NCBI GenBank assembly: GCA_945948515.1
Contig: CAMFBH010000014.1
Coordinates: forward strand, 1-43,425
Origin: an uncultured Clostridia bacterium
GTDB lineage: Bacteria > Bacillota > Clostridia > Oscillospirales > Acutalibacteraceae
Reading direction: 5' to 3'
Length of the DNA stretch: 43,425 nucleotides
Shown: piece after piece, positions 34,590 through 43,162 of the stretch
Layout: every line of letters starts with the position of its first letter
Numbering within the stretch: position 1 is the stretch's first letter
Position numbers and translations under genes: made by a program
The notes under the pieces: generated by a model
The model's input: the letters and a program-made list of their open reading frames with translations, nothing else
What the model was told of the DNA's origin: nothing
Database searches by the model: none

Positions 34590-35684
34590 TTATATTGTCG
34601 GTTTTTCTGCAATGAAAACTCTAAACAGAGGTAAGCAGGAATTAAAAAACTTCTTATATGCTAAGCAATAATCCTCGCTTTGCTGAGTTCTCTTACAGCC
34701 CCCTGCCCTGCAAACATGAAAAACATTGCATTTTTTGCATTTTTCCGGTATTACAAGGCTTTCTCTTATGAAATCGCGTGCGGTTTTTGAGTTTGCCATC
34801 TGCATAAAATCCGATGTAAGAATATTTCCGAGGCAATACTCATCAGTGCAGTAAAAATCGCAGGGATAAATGTTACCGTTACTTTCGGAAACAAACTGAT
34901 GCGAGCAATGCCCTTGAACTCCACACTGTTCCGTCGGCTGCTTTAAAAACAGACGAACCCAATTATCAAACTGGCGAATACTTACATAGTTTCCGCGCAC
35001 ATAATCTTTTACATAGAGGTTGAAAACTTTAATCAGAAAATCCGAATACTGTTCGGCGGTCATATAAAGCTCGCTCTGTTCATTTGAATCAAACGGTCTG
35101 AGGCAAGGAATAAACTGAAGATAACGAAAGCCTTTAGCCCTGAAAAATTTATAAATTCTTTCTCCGTTATCCGCACAAAACCCTGTTAATACAGTTAAAA
35201 TATTGAACTCTGCCTTATTCTTTTTTAAAATTTCCGCAGCAGTAAGAATTTGATAAAAAGAGTTTTGTCCTGAAGGCTTTTTTCTGAACTTATTGCCGTC
35301 GAGGTCACCGTCAAGACTTAAGCCTACGAGAAAATTGTTTTTATGAAAAAACTTTGCCCATTCTTCGTTTATCATAGTTCCGTTAGTTTGAATGCTGTAA
35401 AAGATTTGACTTCCTTTAACATTCATTAAATTAACGGTTTCAACAAAAAATTTGAAATAGTCAATTCCGGCAAGAGTCGGCTCTCCGCCTTGAAAAGCGA
35501 ACGCTGCAGGCTCTCCGTTTGCAAAATCAAGAGCTTTCTTGATTAACACTTGAGCGGTTTCTTTGCTCATAGTGCCAAAACCGAGATGCTCCCTGTGCTC
35601 GGAAACATCTCGGTAAAAACAATACTCACATGAAAGATTGCAAAGAGATGACGCCGGCTTAATCATTAAAGATAAGGGTGGCAT
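34590..35684 (-). CDS. Anaerobic sulfatase-maturating enzyme (radical SAM)
   Basis: This 364-residue radical-SAM protein fits the anaerobic sulfatase-maturating enzymes (anSME), which turn the active-site cysteine or serine of a sulfatase into formylglycine without oxygen. The core cluster motif is CNLSCEYC (C15, C19, C22), with GGEPTLAGIDYFKFF near residue 65 and a SPASM-type C-terminal domain with repeated cysteines (CGVQGHCSHQF, YPCDFYCTDEYC, CKKCNVFHVC, GGCKR) for two auxiliary clusters. The opening PPLSLMIKPASSLCN is characteristic. It follows the sulfatase by 17 bases in the same transcript, the usual pairing. Activity on its neighbour is a strong inference. Confidence 0.95.
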   Translation of the reverse strand: MPPLSLMIKPASSLCNLSCEYCFYRDVSEHREHLGFGTMSKETAQVLIKKALDFANGEPAAFAFQGGEPTLAGIDYFKFFVETVNLMNVKGSQIFYSIQTNGTMINEEWAKFFHKNNFLVGLSLDGDLDGNKFRKKPSGQNSFYQILTAAEILKKNKAEFNILTVLTGFCADNGERIYKFFRAKGFRYLQFIPCLRPFDSNEQSELYMTAEQYSDFLIKVFNLYVKDYVRGNYVSIRQFDNWVRLFLKQPTEQCGVQGHCSHQFVSESNGNIYPCDFYCTDEYCLGNILTSDFMQMANSKTARDFIRESLVIPEKCKKCNVFHVCRAGGCKRTQQSEDYCLAYKKFFNSCLPLFRVFIAEKPTI

Positions 35685-35701
35685 AATTTACAACCTCTGT
35701 T

Positions 35702-37729
35702 TTATTTTTCTGCTTTGATGATGCCGCGTCTGTTCTCTTTGAAATCCTTTTGGATATTATTCAGAGTTTCGTGGTATTCATCTGCAATTTCGGGATAAAC
35801 GGGAGTTCTGTTATAGTTTTCTCCCTTATCGTCGGTAAGAATATGAAGCCAATTCTTACGGTATTTATCAAAGAATGCAGAGTTGTCGTTCTGAATCTTA
35901 TCAAAATACTTAAATGTAATGTACTCATTGTTGTTAAGTACATCATAATTATAATCCGGATACTGTTCTTTAACACTTTCGGTAGTAACAGTGTACTGAA
36001 TAGCCTTGATATCTTCTCTCTTCATATGGAGAATAGGATGCTCTTTTGTATGAATAACAGAATCATTCTGAAGAAGAGATGTCATTGAAACGCCGTCAAT
36101 AACTCTGTCTTCGGGCATATATCCCTTAACAGTTCCGCCCTTGCCTGTAATTCCGCAAAGGTCAACAAGAGTAGGATAAAGGTCAACAAGGGTTGCAGAT
36201 TGCTTTCTTGTTGTTCCGGTTTCACCGAGAGCACCGTTTGCGTTATCCCATCTAATCATAAACGGAACCTTCTGTCCGCCTTCGTATGCAAGATACTTTC
36301 CGCCTCTGAGGTCATTTACCGAGCCTTCAAGAGCAGGACCGTTATCACTTGTGAAAACAATGATTGTGTCATCAAGAATTCCGAGTTCTTCCATTGTGTT
36401 GAAGAGCTCACCGAGATATGTATCAAACTCAGTTACACAGTCAACATAGGTTCCCATACCGGAAATTCCGTCAAAGTCATCGCCTGCAAACACCGGGGCA
36501 TGAGGCCACGGTGAAGTGTAGTAAGCAAGGAACGGCTGATTAGATTGAGCCTGTTCGGTAACCCAAGCTGTAATTTCCTCGTGAATCCACTTAGTTGCAT
36601 TTGACTGATCTTTAAGCTCGTCTGTGCCGTGAGCGATTGTATATTCGCCGTTAGCTTCTTTAACATGATAGAAAGGCGTCATATCGTTAACATGATGGCT
36701 TCCGTAGAAATAATCAAATCCTTGATTTGTGGGAAGATACTCGCCGAAATCACCGAGATGCCATTTTCCGAAAAGACCTGTTGTGTAGCCGGCAGCCTTA
36801 AAGGTTTCGGCAACTGTAATTTCATCACCGAGCATACCGTCAGCATTTCCGCCCATTTCAATAGAATTGAAAATTCTTGTTTGTGCAAACGGTGAAAGAG
36901 TTTGAATTGTTGGGTAAACAACATTATCAGCAAAGCCTCTGTAAGGATATCTGCCAGTCATAGCGGCAAATCTTGCGGGAGAACATACTGAATAAGAAGA
37001 ATAAAAGTTTTCAAAATTAAGACCGTTCTCGCCGATGCTGTCAATATTAGGTGTGTTATAAATTGCGCCGTTAAGCGAAACATCGCCGTAGCCGAGATCG
37101 TCCATAAGAATAACAAGAACATTTGGGTTTGAGCTTGAAGCATTCTTATCAACATTTTTAAGATAATCGTCCTGACCTTCCCACATTCTCTCTGTATTGG
37201 GCTCGGAACGAAGATTCATTGTAAGCACATAGAAGATGCTTGTTCCTGTTAAAAGAATACTTAAAATGGCTGCAACGGCCTTTTTTGCTCCGTCTTTCTT
37301 AAAGGTTTTGCGAGCAATAAAGAAAAGACCCCAAAGGCAAACAGCAGTCGGTAAAACAAGAAGAATATTGCCGAGAAGTCTTGTTCCGAAATTACCGCTT
37401 CCCTGAAGAAGAGGATGCTCGACAGAATTAAATCCTGCAAGTCCGCTTGAAAAAGCACCGAAGCCTGCATCTGCGCCCCAAATAACATAGTAAACAACAA
37501 CACCGATACTTGCGGCAGCGTATCCGTAAATCATTGGTGCATAAACTTTATTCTTGATGATGAGGCTTAAAATAACAAGTGCTGAAACAATGCAACAGAA
37601 TGCAACATCTACAATAGCAACTATGTTTAATCTTACAATCCAGGTTGCAAGCATTAATCCAATTCCCAAAATCATTACGATTAAGGGGAATACCTTTTTT
37701 CCGGTATCAAGAGTAATCTTATTTTTCAT
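35702..37729 (-). CDS. Membrane-anchored type I sulfatase
   Basis: This 675-residue protein joins an N-terminal membrane region to a C-terminal sulfatase domain. Hydrophobic helices lie at about residues 13-32, 37-58, 65-85, 117-139 and 152-172. The sulfatase domain starts near residue 202 with NVLVILMDDLGYGDVSLNG, giving metal-binding DDLGYGD at 210-216, and the activation motif CSPARFAAMTGR at about 249-260, where the cysteine would be converted to formylglycine. GKWHLGDF near 325 and DNGPALEG near 453 complete the family metal site. Type I sulfatases are usually secreted and soluble; an anchored five-helix form is less common and recalls LtaS-like topology, though the CSPAR motif separates it from LtaS. 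The ATG at 37729 is preceded by GGAGGTAGG. The sulfated target is unknown; host mucin or glycosaminoglycan is only a guess. Confidence 0.88.
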   Translation of the reverse strand: MKNKITLDTGKKVFPLIVMILGIGLMLATWIVRLNIVAIVDVAFCCIVSALVILSLIIKNKVYAPMIYGYAAASIGVVVYYVIWGADAGFGAFSSGLAGFNSVEHPLLQGSGNFGTRLLGNILLVLPTAVCLWGLFFIARKTFKKDGAKKAVAAILSILLTGTSIFYVLTMNLRSEPNTERMWEGQDDYLKNVDKNASSSNPNVLVILMDDLGYGDVSLNGAIYNTPNIDSIGENGLNFENFYSSYSVCSPARFAAMTGRYPYRGFADNVVYPTIQTLSPFAQTRIFNSIEMGGNADGMLGDEITVAETFKAAGYTTGLFGKWHLGDFGEYLPTNQGFDYFYGSHHVNDMTPFYHVKEANGEYTIAHGTDELKDQSNATKWIHEEITAWVTEQAQSNQPFLAYYTSPWPHAPVFAGDDFDGISGMGTYVDCVTEFDTYLGELFNTMEELGILDDTIIVFTSDNGPALEGSVNDLRGGKYLAYEGGQKVPFMIRWDNANGALGETGTTRKQSATLVDLYPTLVDLCGITGKGGTVKGYMPEDRVIDGVSMTSLLQNDSVIHTKEHPILHMKREDIKAIQYTVTTESVKEQYPDYNYDVLNNNEYITFKYFDKIQNDNSAFFDKYRKNWLHILTDDKGENYNRTPVYPEIADEYHETLNNIQKDFKENRRGIIKAEK

Positions 37730-37753
37730 ATACCTACCTCCATTAGTAACTTT

Positions 37754-37782
37754 ATTATACATTTTAAGTTTTAAATAGTCAA
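37754..37782 (-). promoter_or_regulatory. Predicted sigma-A promoter of the sulfatase-maturase operon
   Basis: On the minus strand TTGACT (37777-37782) and a perfect TATAAT (37754-37759) are spaced by 17 bases, about 20 bases upstream of the strong ribosome site of the sulfatase gene. Confidence 0.75.
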
Positions 37783-37835
37783 TATGGTTACAGTTTTGTA
37801 ATTTATAAAATTATAATATTTCAATATGAATCTAA

Positions 37836-37867
37836 AAAACCCTAATACAATTATGTACTCGGGTTTT
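37836..37867 (-). terminator. Second terminator-like hairpin behind tRNA-Leu(TAA)
   Basis: AAAACCC (37836-37842) and GGGTTTT (37861-37867) enclose a loop with an inner TACA/TGTA pairing, and on the minus strand a T-run follows. It lies about 60 bases beyond the tRNA terminator. It may be a backup terminator protecting the sulfatase promoter from tRNA read-through. Confidence 0.55.
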
Positions 37868-37925
37868 GTAAAGAGGTAACGAAAAAGATGCCGCTTTAAC
37901 GCGATAAAAAAATTGCAAAAAAGAA

Positions 37926-37958
37926 GAGCCTCAACTACGCGTTTGCGCATCGAGGCTC
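37926..37958 (-). terminator. Terminator of tRNA-Leu(TAA)
   Basis: GAGCCTC (37926-37932) and GAGGCTC (37952-37958) are a 7-base stem closed over a loop with a short GCG/CGC pairing; on the minus strand TTCTTTTTTGC follows, five bases past the CCA end of the tRNA. Confidence 0.88.
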
Positions 37959-37963
37959 TCGAC

Positions 37964-38050
37964 TGGTGCTGGTGACCGGACTTGAACCGGTACGGTATTG
38001 CTACCGAGGGATTTTAAGTCCCTTGCGTCTGCCGATTTCGCCACACCAGC
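37964..38050 (-). tRNA. tRNA-Leu, anticodon TAA
   Basis: This is an 87-base tRNA-Leu gene on the minus strand, with CCA encoded. The acceptor arms GCTGGTG (5') and CACCAGC (3') pair, the discriminator is A, and the extra arm is long, as in class II tRNAs. The anticodon loop reads CTTAAAA, giving anticodon TAA for UUA codons. The T arm CCGGTTCAAGTCCGG is intact. UUA is a common leucine codon in an AT-rich genome. It is transcribed alone from a consensus promoter and diverges from a second tRNA-Leu. Confidence 0.97.
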
Positions 38051-38065
38051 GTTACAACAATAAAT

Positions 38066-38094
38066 ATATTACTTTATTTTAAAAACAATGTCAA
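38066..38094 (-). promoter_or_regulatory. Predicted promoter of tRNA-Leu(TAA)
   Basis: On the minus strand a perfect TTGACA (38089-38094) and TAATAT (38066-38071) are spaced by 17 bases, about 15 bases from the tRNA 5' end. Confidence 0.75.
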
Positions 38095-38124
38095 CATTTT
38101 TTTATTTTATTTATTAAATTGTAT

Positions 38125-38153
38125 TTGACAATGGAAGCTATTTAATGTATAAT
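38125..38153 (+). promoter_or_regulatory. Perfect-consensus promoter of tRNA-Leu(CAA)
   Basis: TTGACA (38125-38130) and TATAAT (38148-38153) are both exact consensus and spaced by 17 bases. Transcription would start near 38160, about nine bases ahead of the mature tRNA. It is the strongest promoter in the window and is back-to-back with the promoter of the other tRNA-Leu. Confidence 0.9.
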
Positions 38154-38168
38154 TGTTGCGTTATATGT

Positions 38169-38255
38169 GCCGGTGTGATGGAATTGGCAGACGTGTCGGA
38201 CTCAAAATCCGATGGTGGCGACACCGTACCGGTTCGACCCCGGTCACCGGCACCA
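38169..38255 (+). tRNA. tRNA-Leu, anticodon CAA
   Basis: An 87-base class II tRNA-Leu on the plus strand with CCA encoded. Acceptor arms GCCGGTG and CACCGGC pair, the discriminator is A, the anticodon loop CTCAAAA gives anticodon CAA for UUG codons, and the T arm CCGGTTCGACCCCGG is complete. It shares the D-loop sequence and the ACCGTACCGGTTC stretch with the divergent tRNA-Leu, suggesting that they arose by duplication. Its acceptor, variable and anticodon stems differ from its neighbour. Confidence 0.97.
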
Positions 38256-38260
38256 AAAAA

Positions 38261-38290
38261 GCAAGTCATTTTATTGTGACTTGCTTTTTT
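38261..38290. terminator. Terminator after tRNA-Leu(CAA), probably bidirectional
   Basis: GCAAGTCA (38261-38268) and TGACTTGC (38277-38284) with flanking A6 and T6 tracts form a terminator that starts immediately after the CCA. Symmetric tracts let it also end the convergent GH30 gene, whose stop is eight bases away. Confidence 0.92.
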
Positions 38291-38297
38291 ATTTTGC

Positions 38298-39734
38298 TTA
38301 TTCAAGAATAATTGTATTTATACTGTCTTTTGTAACAGTAATTTTTCCTTTAAATTTTCCTGCGTAGGTTTTATTGAGAGTGTTATTTTCATCGGTTGTA
38401 TAAACTGTCTGACTTGATGCAGGACATTTAATTTCAATTTCCTTGTCATCATCTTCATTAACAATAACAAGAACGATTTTGTTATCCGGAGTTTTAAAAG
38501 CATTAAAATTCGTGTAGTAACCGTTTTCTGCATCATCTTTGTCGTTTTCTGCTTGTTTAACCCAAAACGCATTTGCACTTGCAAAGCATTCAAGCAGAGC
38601 ACTGCCTTTTGGTATGAATTTACTGAAATGAGCTAAAGCATAGTATCTGTATGCTGTTTTATAATTTGAGAAGTCATTGCTCGCAACAATAAGTCCATCC
38701 GAATAGTCAAGTCCGTCCTGATCATTGATTCCGATTTGATTAACGCAAACCCACGCACTCCAACTTTTTACATTGCTAAATTGTATGTCGTTTGAAATTA
38801 CTCTTGCCATAATTACAGCGCTTTTTACATCGGTTGTTGCATGCTTACACGGAAGCTCACACCATTCGCTCATATCAACAGTTTCGTTTTTAAAATTATT
38901 TTCAATCCATCTGCCGAATTCGGATTTTTTCGAAACTCTGTTATCACTCCAATAGCAATGATATGCATACACTCCGATGCAATCGGAAATGTTTTTATTG
39001 CTTTGTATTCTTTTGAAATAATCCTGTGTCAATCCGCCGATTTCACCGCTTTCCGGGCAGTACAATTTAACCGGAAGATTTCTTTTGTTTATTTCTTTTG
39101 AAAACAATTCAAGAATTTCATAAACCTGTTCAGGCTCGTAATGGCATCCCTCCTGCCTAACATTTCCTCCCCAGGTCCACTGAGGCTCATTAATTGGAGA
39201 AATATATTTAACGGGAACTCCGATATCAATAAAATGCTTTGTTATTGTAAGAAAATAATCAACGAATTGTTCGTAGTTTTCCTTCGAAATATTCGTTACA
39301 TGCTGGTCACTGAAGCTGCCACTTGCTTCCTTGCTGATTGTCATAGAATAATGAGGAGAGTTAGCAAAAAGTATAACGGTATCAATACAACCCTTTGAAA
39401 GACATTCCTCCATAAATAACCGAGCATTTTTATCTCTTGAAAAATCATATTCAAATTTTCCGCTTTTATCATTGTATACATAAAAGCTTTCCGTGTTTCT
39501 CCATGGATTTGAAACTCTGTTATGCTCGGGATTTACTCCACCGCCAACATTGTAGCGGTAAATATTTAGCCCTAAACCGCTTTTGCCGTAGAGTTTTTCT
39601 GCCATATCTTTTCTGACAGCTTCATCCGAGACATACTGACTCCACCAGCATGCGGAGGCTCCCCAACCGTTGAATATGTATTTTTCGGTTTCTCTGTTTA
39701 CTGTTATTATCATTTTTCCGTTATTAATTTTCAT
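38298..39734 (-). CDS. GH30-family glycoside hydrolase, cytosolic
   Basis: A 478-residue glycoside hydrolase resembling family GH30, whose bacterial and fungal members include endo-beta-1,6-galactanases, glucuronoxylanases and beta-1,6-glucanases. The barrel opens with FNGWGASACWW (21-31), as in the galactanase group, and has LGLNIYRYNVGGG (54-66), acid/base E183 in SPINEPQW and nucleophile E290 in DMSEWCEL. A short beta-sandwich domain follows (about 400-478). No signal peptide is seen with the ATG chosen at 39734, which has GGAGG upstream; an upstream in-frame start would add 24 residues that do not look like a typical signal. A cytosolic enzyme would act on imported oligosaccharides. Exact specificity is unknown. 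Confidence 0.85.
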   Translation of the reverse strand: MKINNGKMIITVNRETEKYIFNGWGASACWWSQYVSDEAVRKDMAEKLYGKSGLGLNIYRYNVGGGVNPEHNRVSNPWRNTESFYVYNDKSGKFEYDFSRDKNARLFMEECLSKGCIDTVILFANSPHYSMTISKEASGSFSDQHVTNISKENYEQFVDYFLTITKHFIDIGVPVKYISPINEPQWTWGGNVRQEGCHYEPEQVYEILELFSKEINKRNLPVKLYCPESGEIGGLTQDYFKRIQSNKNISDCIGVYAYHCYWSDNRVSKKSEFGRWIENNFKNETVDMSEWCELPCKHATTDVKSAVIMARVISNDIQFSNVKSWSAWVCVNQIGINDQDGLDYSDGLIVASNDFSNYKTAYRYYALAHFSKFIPKGSALLECFASANAFWVKQAENDKDDAENGYYTNFNAFKTPDNKIVLVIVNEDDDKEIEIKCPASSQTVYTTDENNTLNKTYAGKFKGKITVTKDSINTIILE

Positions 39735-39763
39735 AGCCGCCTCCGTATTTATCCTTTGCTTAC

Positions 39764-39791
39764 ATAATATCAAATAGAAAATTTTTTTCAA
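39764..39791 (-). promoter_or_regulatory. Predicted promoter of the GH30 gene
   Basis: On the minus strand TTGAAA (39786-39791) and TATTAT (39764-39769) are spaced by 16 bases, about 30 bases ahead of the start codon and directly after the plsY terminator. Confidence 0.6.
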
Positions 39792-39793
39792 GT

Positions 39794-39829
39794 AAAAAAC
39801 ACTCATTGATTATTCAATGAGTGTTTTTT
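39794..39829 (-). terminator. Terminator whose stem includes the plsY stop codon
   Basis: Arms of 16 bases, AAAAAACACTCATTGA (39794-39809) and TCAATGAGTGTTTTTT (39814-39829), enclose a four-base loop. On the minus strand the stem runs through the last codons and the stop of plsY, ending in a T-run. It closes the der-plsY transcript. Confidence 0.93.
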
Positions 39830-40455
39830 TTAAAATTAATTTTACTTTCTGTATCGTTTAAAATCTTCTTAATATTACTTTTGTGCTTAAAAATAACAAT
39901 AAGAGCAAATATTATAGCAATAATTGTGAGTGCGGGACTTTTATAAAAAACAGCAATCAGAATTGGATAAACAAAAGCTATCGTTACAGAACCTAATGAT
40001 ACCATTTTTGATACTGCAACCGTTATGCAAAATATTACAAATAAAATAAGACATATGCGCCAATCTATGAGTAAAACCATTCCTGCACAGGTTGCTACTC
40101 CCTTACCACCTTTAAATTTAAAGTATAAGGGATAAATGTGACCCAAAACACAGAAAAAGCCGGCAAGTGATTTAATAAAAATTTGCTCTTCTGAATTAAA
40201 CTCAGTTCCGAGGATAAGAAATGCAATGCCGATAGCAAGAGCAACTTTAGCAATATCGCCTATAATTGTTAAAGCCGCAAGACCTTTCCCGTAGGTTCTG
40301 AGCATATTTGTTGAGCCTGCATTGCCCGAACCGCTGTCTCTAATGTCCTCTTTTTGAAAAAGTCTGCTAAGAATAATTGAAAAGTTTATACTACCGAGAA
40401 GGTATGAAATCAAAGCTATTGCAACAAGCTTAATTATCGTTTGGGGAAATATCAT
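39814..40455 (-). CDS. plsY: Glycerol-3-phosphate acyltransferase PlsY
   Basis: PlsY (213 residues) transfers acyl from acyl-phosphate to glycerol-3-phosphate, starting phospholipid synthesis. Five to seven hydrophobic helices are visible, and the motifs of the family are present: [12 protein letters not shown] near residue 20 with [16 protein letters not shown] (about 41-56), [13 protein letters not shown] (about 112-124), and the C-terminal [14 protein letters not shown]. The start overlaps the der stop by four bases (ATGA). Acyl-phosphate is normally supplied by PlsX, which is often near rpmF, just outside the right edge; this would fit but is not seen. Confidence 0.95.
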   Translation of the reverse strand: MIFPQTIIKLVAIALISYLLGSINFSIILSRLFQKEDIRDSGSGNAGSTNMLRTYGKGLAALTIIGDIAKVALAIGIAFLILGTEFNSEEQIFIKSLAGFFCVLGHIYPLYFKFKGGKGVATCAGMVLLIDWRICLILFVIFCITVAVSKMVSLGSVTIAFVYPILIAVFYKSPALTIIAIIFALIVIFKHKSNIKKILNDTESKINFKKNTH

Positions 40456-41780
40456 TTTTTGCCCTCTCCCCTTTCTCGAATAATAAATTTGATAGGAGTT
40501 CCCTCAAGACCGAATACCTCGCGTATTTGATTCTCGAGGTATCTTTGATAAGAAAAATGGAATAATTCACTATTATTAACAAAGAAAACAAACTGCGGCG
40601 GTCTTACAGAAGCCTGAGTCATATAGTATATTTTGAGCCTTTTGCCTTTATCAGTAGGCGGCTGTACACGTGCGGTTGCAGAAGCAAGAATATCGTTTAG
40701 CTTACCGGTTGAAATTCTCATTGAATTCTGCTCGTCAACAAATTTGATAAGCTTGAACAGTCTGTCAATTCGCTGACCTGTTTTTGCCGATATAAAAATT
40801 ATCGGTGCATATGACATAAAGCTGAAATCATTCATCAGCTTTTTACGGTATTCATCCATGGTTTTGCCGTCTTTTTCAACTGCATCCCACTTATTTACAG
40901 CAATAATGCATGCCTTTCCCATATCGTGAGCAATTCCGGCAACCTTTGAATCCTGCTCGGTAAAGCCTTCAACTGCATCAATCATTATCACGCATACATT
41001 TGCGCGTTCAACAGCCATTCTTGCTCTGATAACGGAGTATTTTTCAATTGAATCATTAACCTTGCTCTTTCTTCTGAGACCTGCTGTGTCAATAAACAAA
41101 AATTTTCCTGTTTCGTTTTCAAAATAAGTATCAGTAGCGTCACGGGTCGTTCCTGCTATTGAAGAAACAATTGTTCTTTCTTCACCGCATATTTTGTTAA
41201 TTAATGAAGATTTACCTGCGTTTGGCTTTCCGATAACGGCAACACTGACAATATCCTCGTCAATTTCTTCCTCTTCCGCTTCCGGAAAATATTTAACAAC
41301 CTCATCAAGCAAATCTCCTGTTCCGAGACCGTGAATTGAAGAAACTGCGATAGGCTCACCTATTCCGAGATTGTAAAATTCATAAAATTCGAGACTCGGT
41401 GCACCGATTGTGTCGCATTTATTTACGCAAAGAATAACTGGTTTACCGCTTTTTTGAAGCATTGAAGCAACCTCGTGATCTGCCGCAACCACACCGCATT
41501 TTAAATCCGTTACAAAAATAATTACATTTGCTGTTTCAATTGCAATCTGTGCCTGCCTTCTCATTTGACTGAGAATAATATCATCACTGTACGGCTCAAT
41601 TCCGCCGGTATCTACAAGCAGGAATTTTTTGTTAAGCCATTCGCATTCACCGTAAATCCTGTCTCTTGTAACTCCGGGAGTATCGTCAACTATTGACATA
41701 CGAGTGCCTATTAACTTGTTAAATAAAGTTGATTTGCCGACATTAGGTCTGCCGACTATTGCAACAACTGGACTTGACAT
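40452..41780 (-). CDS. der: Ribosome-assembly GTPase Der (EngA)
   Basis: Der (442 residues) has two tandem GTPase domains and a KH-like C-terminal domain and is needed for 50S subunit assembly. Domain one carries GRPNVGKST at 10-18 and DTPGVTRDR; domain two carries GKPNAGKSS near residue 187 with GTTRDATDT and NKWDAV. The C-terminal domain (about 355-442) contains [19 protein letters not shown]-like residues near 375 and the [10 protein letters not shown] strand. The start codon lies inside the DUF512 gene (38-base overlap). Order DUF512, der, plsY is typical for clostridia and suggests co-expression of lipid and ribosome functions. Confidence 0.97.
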   Translation of the reverse strand: MSSPVVAIVGRPNVGKSTLFNKLIGTRMSIVDDTPGVTRDRIYGECEWLNKKFLLVDTGGIEPYSDDIILSQMRRQAQIAIETANVIIFVTDLKCGVVAADHEVASMLQKSGKPVILCVNKCDTIGAPSLEFYEFYNLGIGEPIAVSSIHGLGTGDLLDEVVKYFPEAEEEEIDEDIVSVAVIGKPNAGKSSLINKICGEERTIVSSIAGTTRDATDTYFENETGKFLFIDTAGLRRKSKVNDSIEKYSVIRARMAVERANVCVIMIDAVEGFTEQDSKVAGIAHDMGKACIIAVNKWDAVEKDGKTMDEYRKKLMNDFSFMSYAPIIFISAKTGQRIDRLFKLIKFVDEQNSMRISTGKLNDILASATARVQPPTDKGKRLKIYYMTQASVRPPQFVFFVNNSELFHFSYQRYLENQIREVFGLEGTPIKFIIRERGEGKK

Positions 41781-43092
41781 GTTTTTTACCTCTCAGATTA
41801 ATAAGCGCTTCCAAAAAAGCTTCACCGTTATTTTCGCAGAAAATAACATTAGTATTTAATTCATTTGCAATTCTTTCGGGAGTATAATCATCTAAGAAAA
41901 GATCCTCTTCTTTTCTTAGCATTGAAATCGGAAGAAGAAGAGCCTCTCCTAAATCTTTGTTTTTCAGTTGGTTAACTATATCAAAACCGGTAACAAGACC
42001 CGAAACGGTAATTGTATTACCGAAGAAATCGTTTCTTATCGGAAAAACATTTGCAGTAATTTCGTATTTATTCTCTGCTTTTTTGCAAAGAGTGCTGATT
42101 AATTCAAATGCGGCTTCTCCGCATGCCACCGAAACAATTTGATTGTGCTTTGGTACAGAATAAGTGTTTGCTTCTAAAGCATAATTAAATTCACTTTCGA
42201 ACAGAGCGCACATTCCTACACCGTTTTCAAGCTGAGAAAAATCCTCATAGTATTCGGCGAGAGGAATTTTGGTTTCGCTTTTTAAATAGAATTCATCAGC
42301 GGCATATGCGAAATGCGTTCCGTTTTTCCTATAAAATTCATCTGCAAAGCCTTCAATAATATTGATAACTTCTTTTGATGATTCTTTATTATATGGAATA
42401 AGCTTTGCAAGACCCTCGCGAAATTTAGTTACTCCGAGCGGAACTGCGGCAACCATCTGAACCGCAGGATACATGGCAGAAAGGTCATTTAGAGTTCTTT
42501 TTAGCTCATCTCCGTCGTTTATTCCGCTACAAAGAACAAGCTGTGCGTTAATTTTAATTCCTGCATCTGCAAGCTCTTTTATTACTTTAAGGGAGCTTCC
42601 TGCATTGGGATTTCCCATCATTTTAACTCTTAATTCGGGATTGGTGGTGTGAACGGAAATGTTTATGGGGCTTATATGCATTTCCTTAATTCTGTCAACA
42701 TCTCGTTGTGTAAGATTAGTAAGAGTAATATAATTACCGAAAAGAAAGGATAAACGAGAGTCATCGTCTTTAAAATAAAGTGATTCTCGCAAGCCTTTTG
42801 GTAACTGGTCAATAAAGCAGAAAATACACTTGTTCTTGCAATGCTGCTGCTTACTCATTAGATAATCGCTGAAAACCAGTCCGATATCTTCATATTCTTT
42901 TTTTGTAATTGAAATGATCTTGTATGCTGAATTGCGTTTTAAAACAATTTTTAGGTGCTTTTCACTCATATAGAATTGATAATCAAGTACATCTTCAATA
43001 GTGTGAGAATTTACAGAAACAAGAAAATCTCCGGGTAATATTCCTTTTTTTGACGCTATTGAATCAGCGCTGACCTCATAAATTTCTACCAT
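41743..43092 (-). CDS. PDZ, radical-SAM and DUF512 protein
   Basis: This 449-residue protein belongs to the conserved clostridial DUF512 family, of unknown function. Residues 1-65 look like a short PDZ domain ([20 protein letters not shown]); residues about 75-260 have a radical-SAM layout with CKNKCIFC (C85, C89, C92) and [12 protein letters not shown], followed by [20 protein letters not shown] near 155; the remainder is the DUF512 C-terminal domain. Radical-SAM chemistry is probable; the substrate is not known. AAGGTGGTG precedes the ATG. It begins just downstream of the rpmF terminator, and its 3' end runs 38 bases into the start of der, so the two are translationally linked. Confidence 0.88.
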   Translation of the reverse strand: MVEIYEVSADSIASKKGILPGDFLVSVNSHTIEDVLDYQFYMSEKHLKIVLKRNSAYKIISITKKEYEDIGLVFSDYLMSKQQHCKNKCIFCFIDQLPKGLRESLYFKDDDSRLSFLFGNYITLTNLTQRDVDRIKEMHISPINISVHTTNPELRVKMMGNPNAGSSLKVIKELADAGIKINAQLVLCSGINDGDELKRTLNDLSAMYPAVQMVAAVPLGVTKFREGLAKLIPYNKESSKEVINIIEGFADEFYRKNGTHFAYAADEFYLKSETKIPLAEYYEDFSQLENGVGMCALFESEFNYALEANTYSVPKHNQIVSVACGEAAFELISTLCKKAENKYEITANVFPIRNDFFGNTITVSGLVTGFDIVNQLKNKDLGEALLLPISMLRKEEDLFLDDYTPERIANELNTNVIFCENNGEAFLEALINLRGKKHVKSSCCNSRQT

Positions 43093-43114
43093 AAAGCACC
43101 ACCTTAAAAGAAAA

Positions 43115-43135
43115 CGGCGGACAATGCGTCCGCCG
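43115..43135 (-). terminator. Terminator after rpmF
   Basis: CGGCGGAC (43115-43122) and GTCCGCCG (43128-43135) form a GC-rich 8-base stem with a five-base loop; on the minus strand TTTTCTTTT follows. It is 28 bases past the rpmF stop and directly upstream of the DUF512 ribosome site, so some read-through may feed that gene. Confidence 0.92.
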
Positions 43136-43162
43136 AATACTTTAATTTTTAGTCAGACGAAA

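Noticed and set aside
35702-37729. Lipoteichoic-acid synthase (LtaS)
   Set aside because: The helix layout is similar, but the active site is CSPAR of formylglycine sulfatases, not the LtaS threonine nucleophile, and a maturase gene follows.
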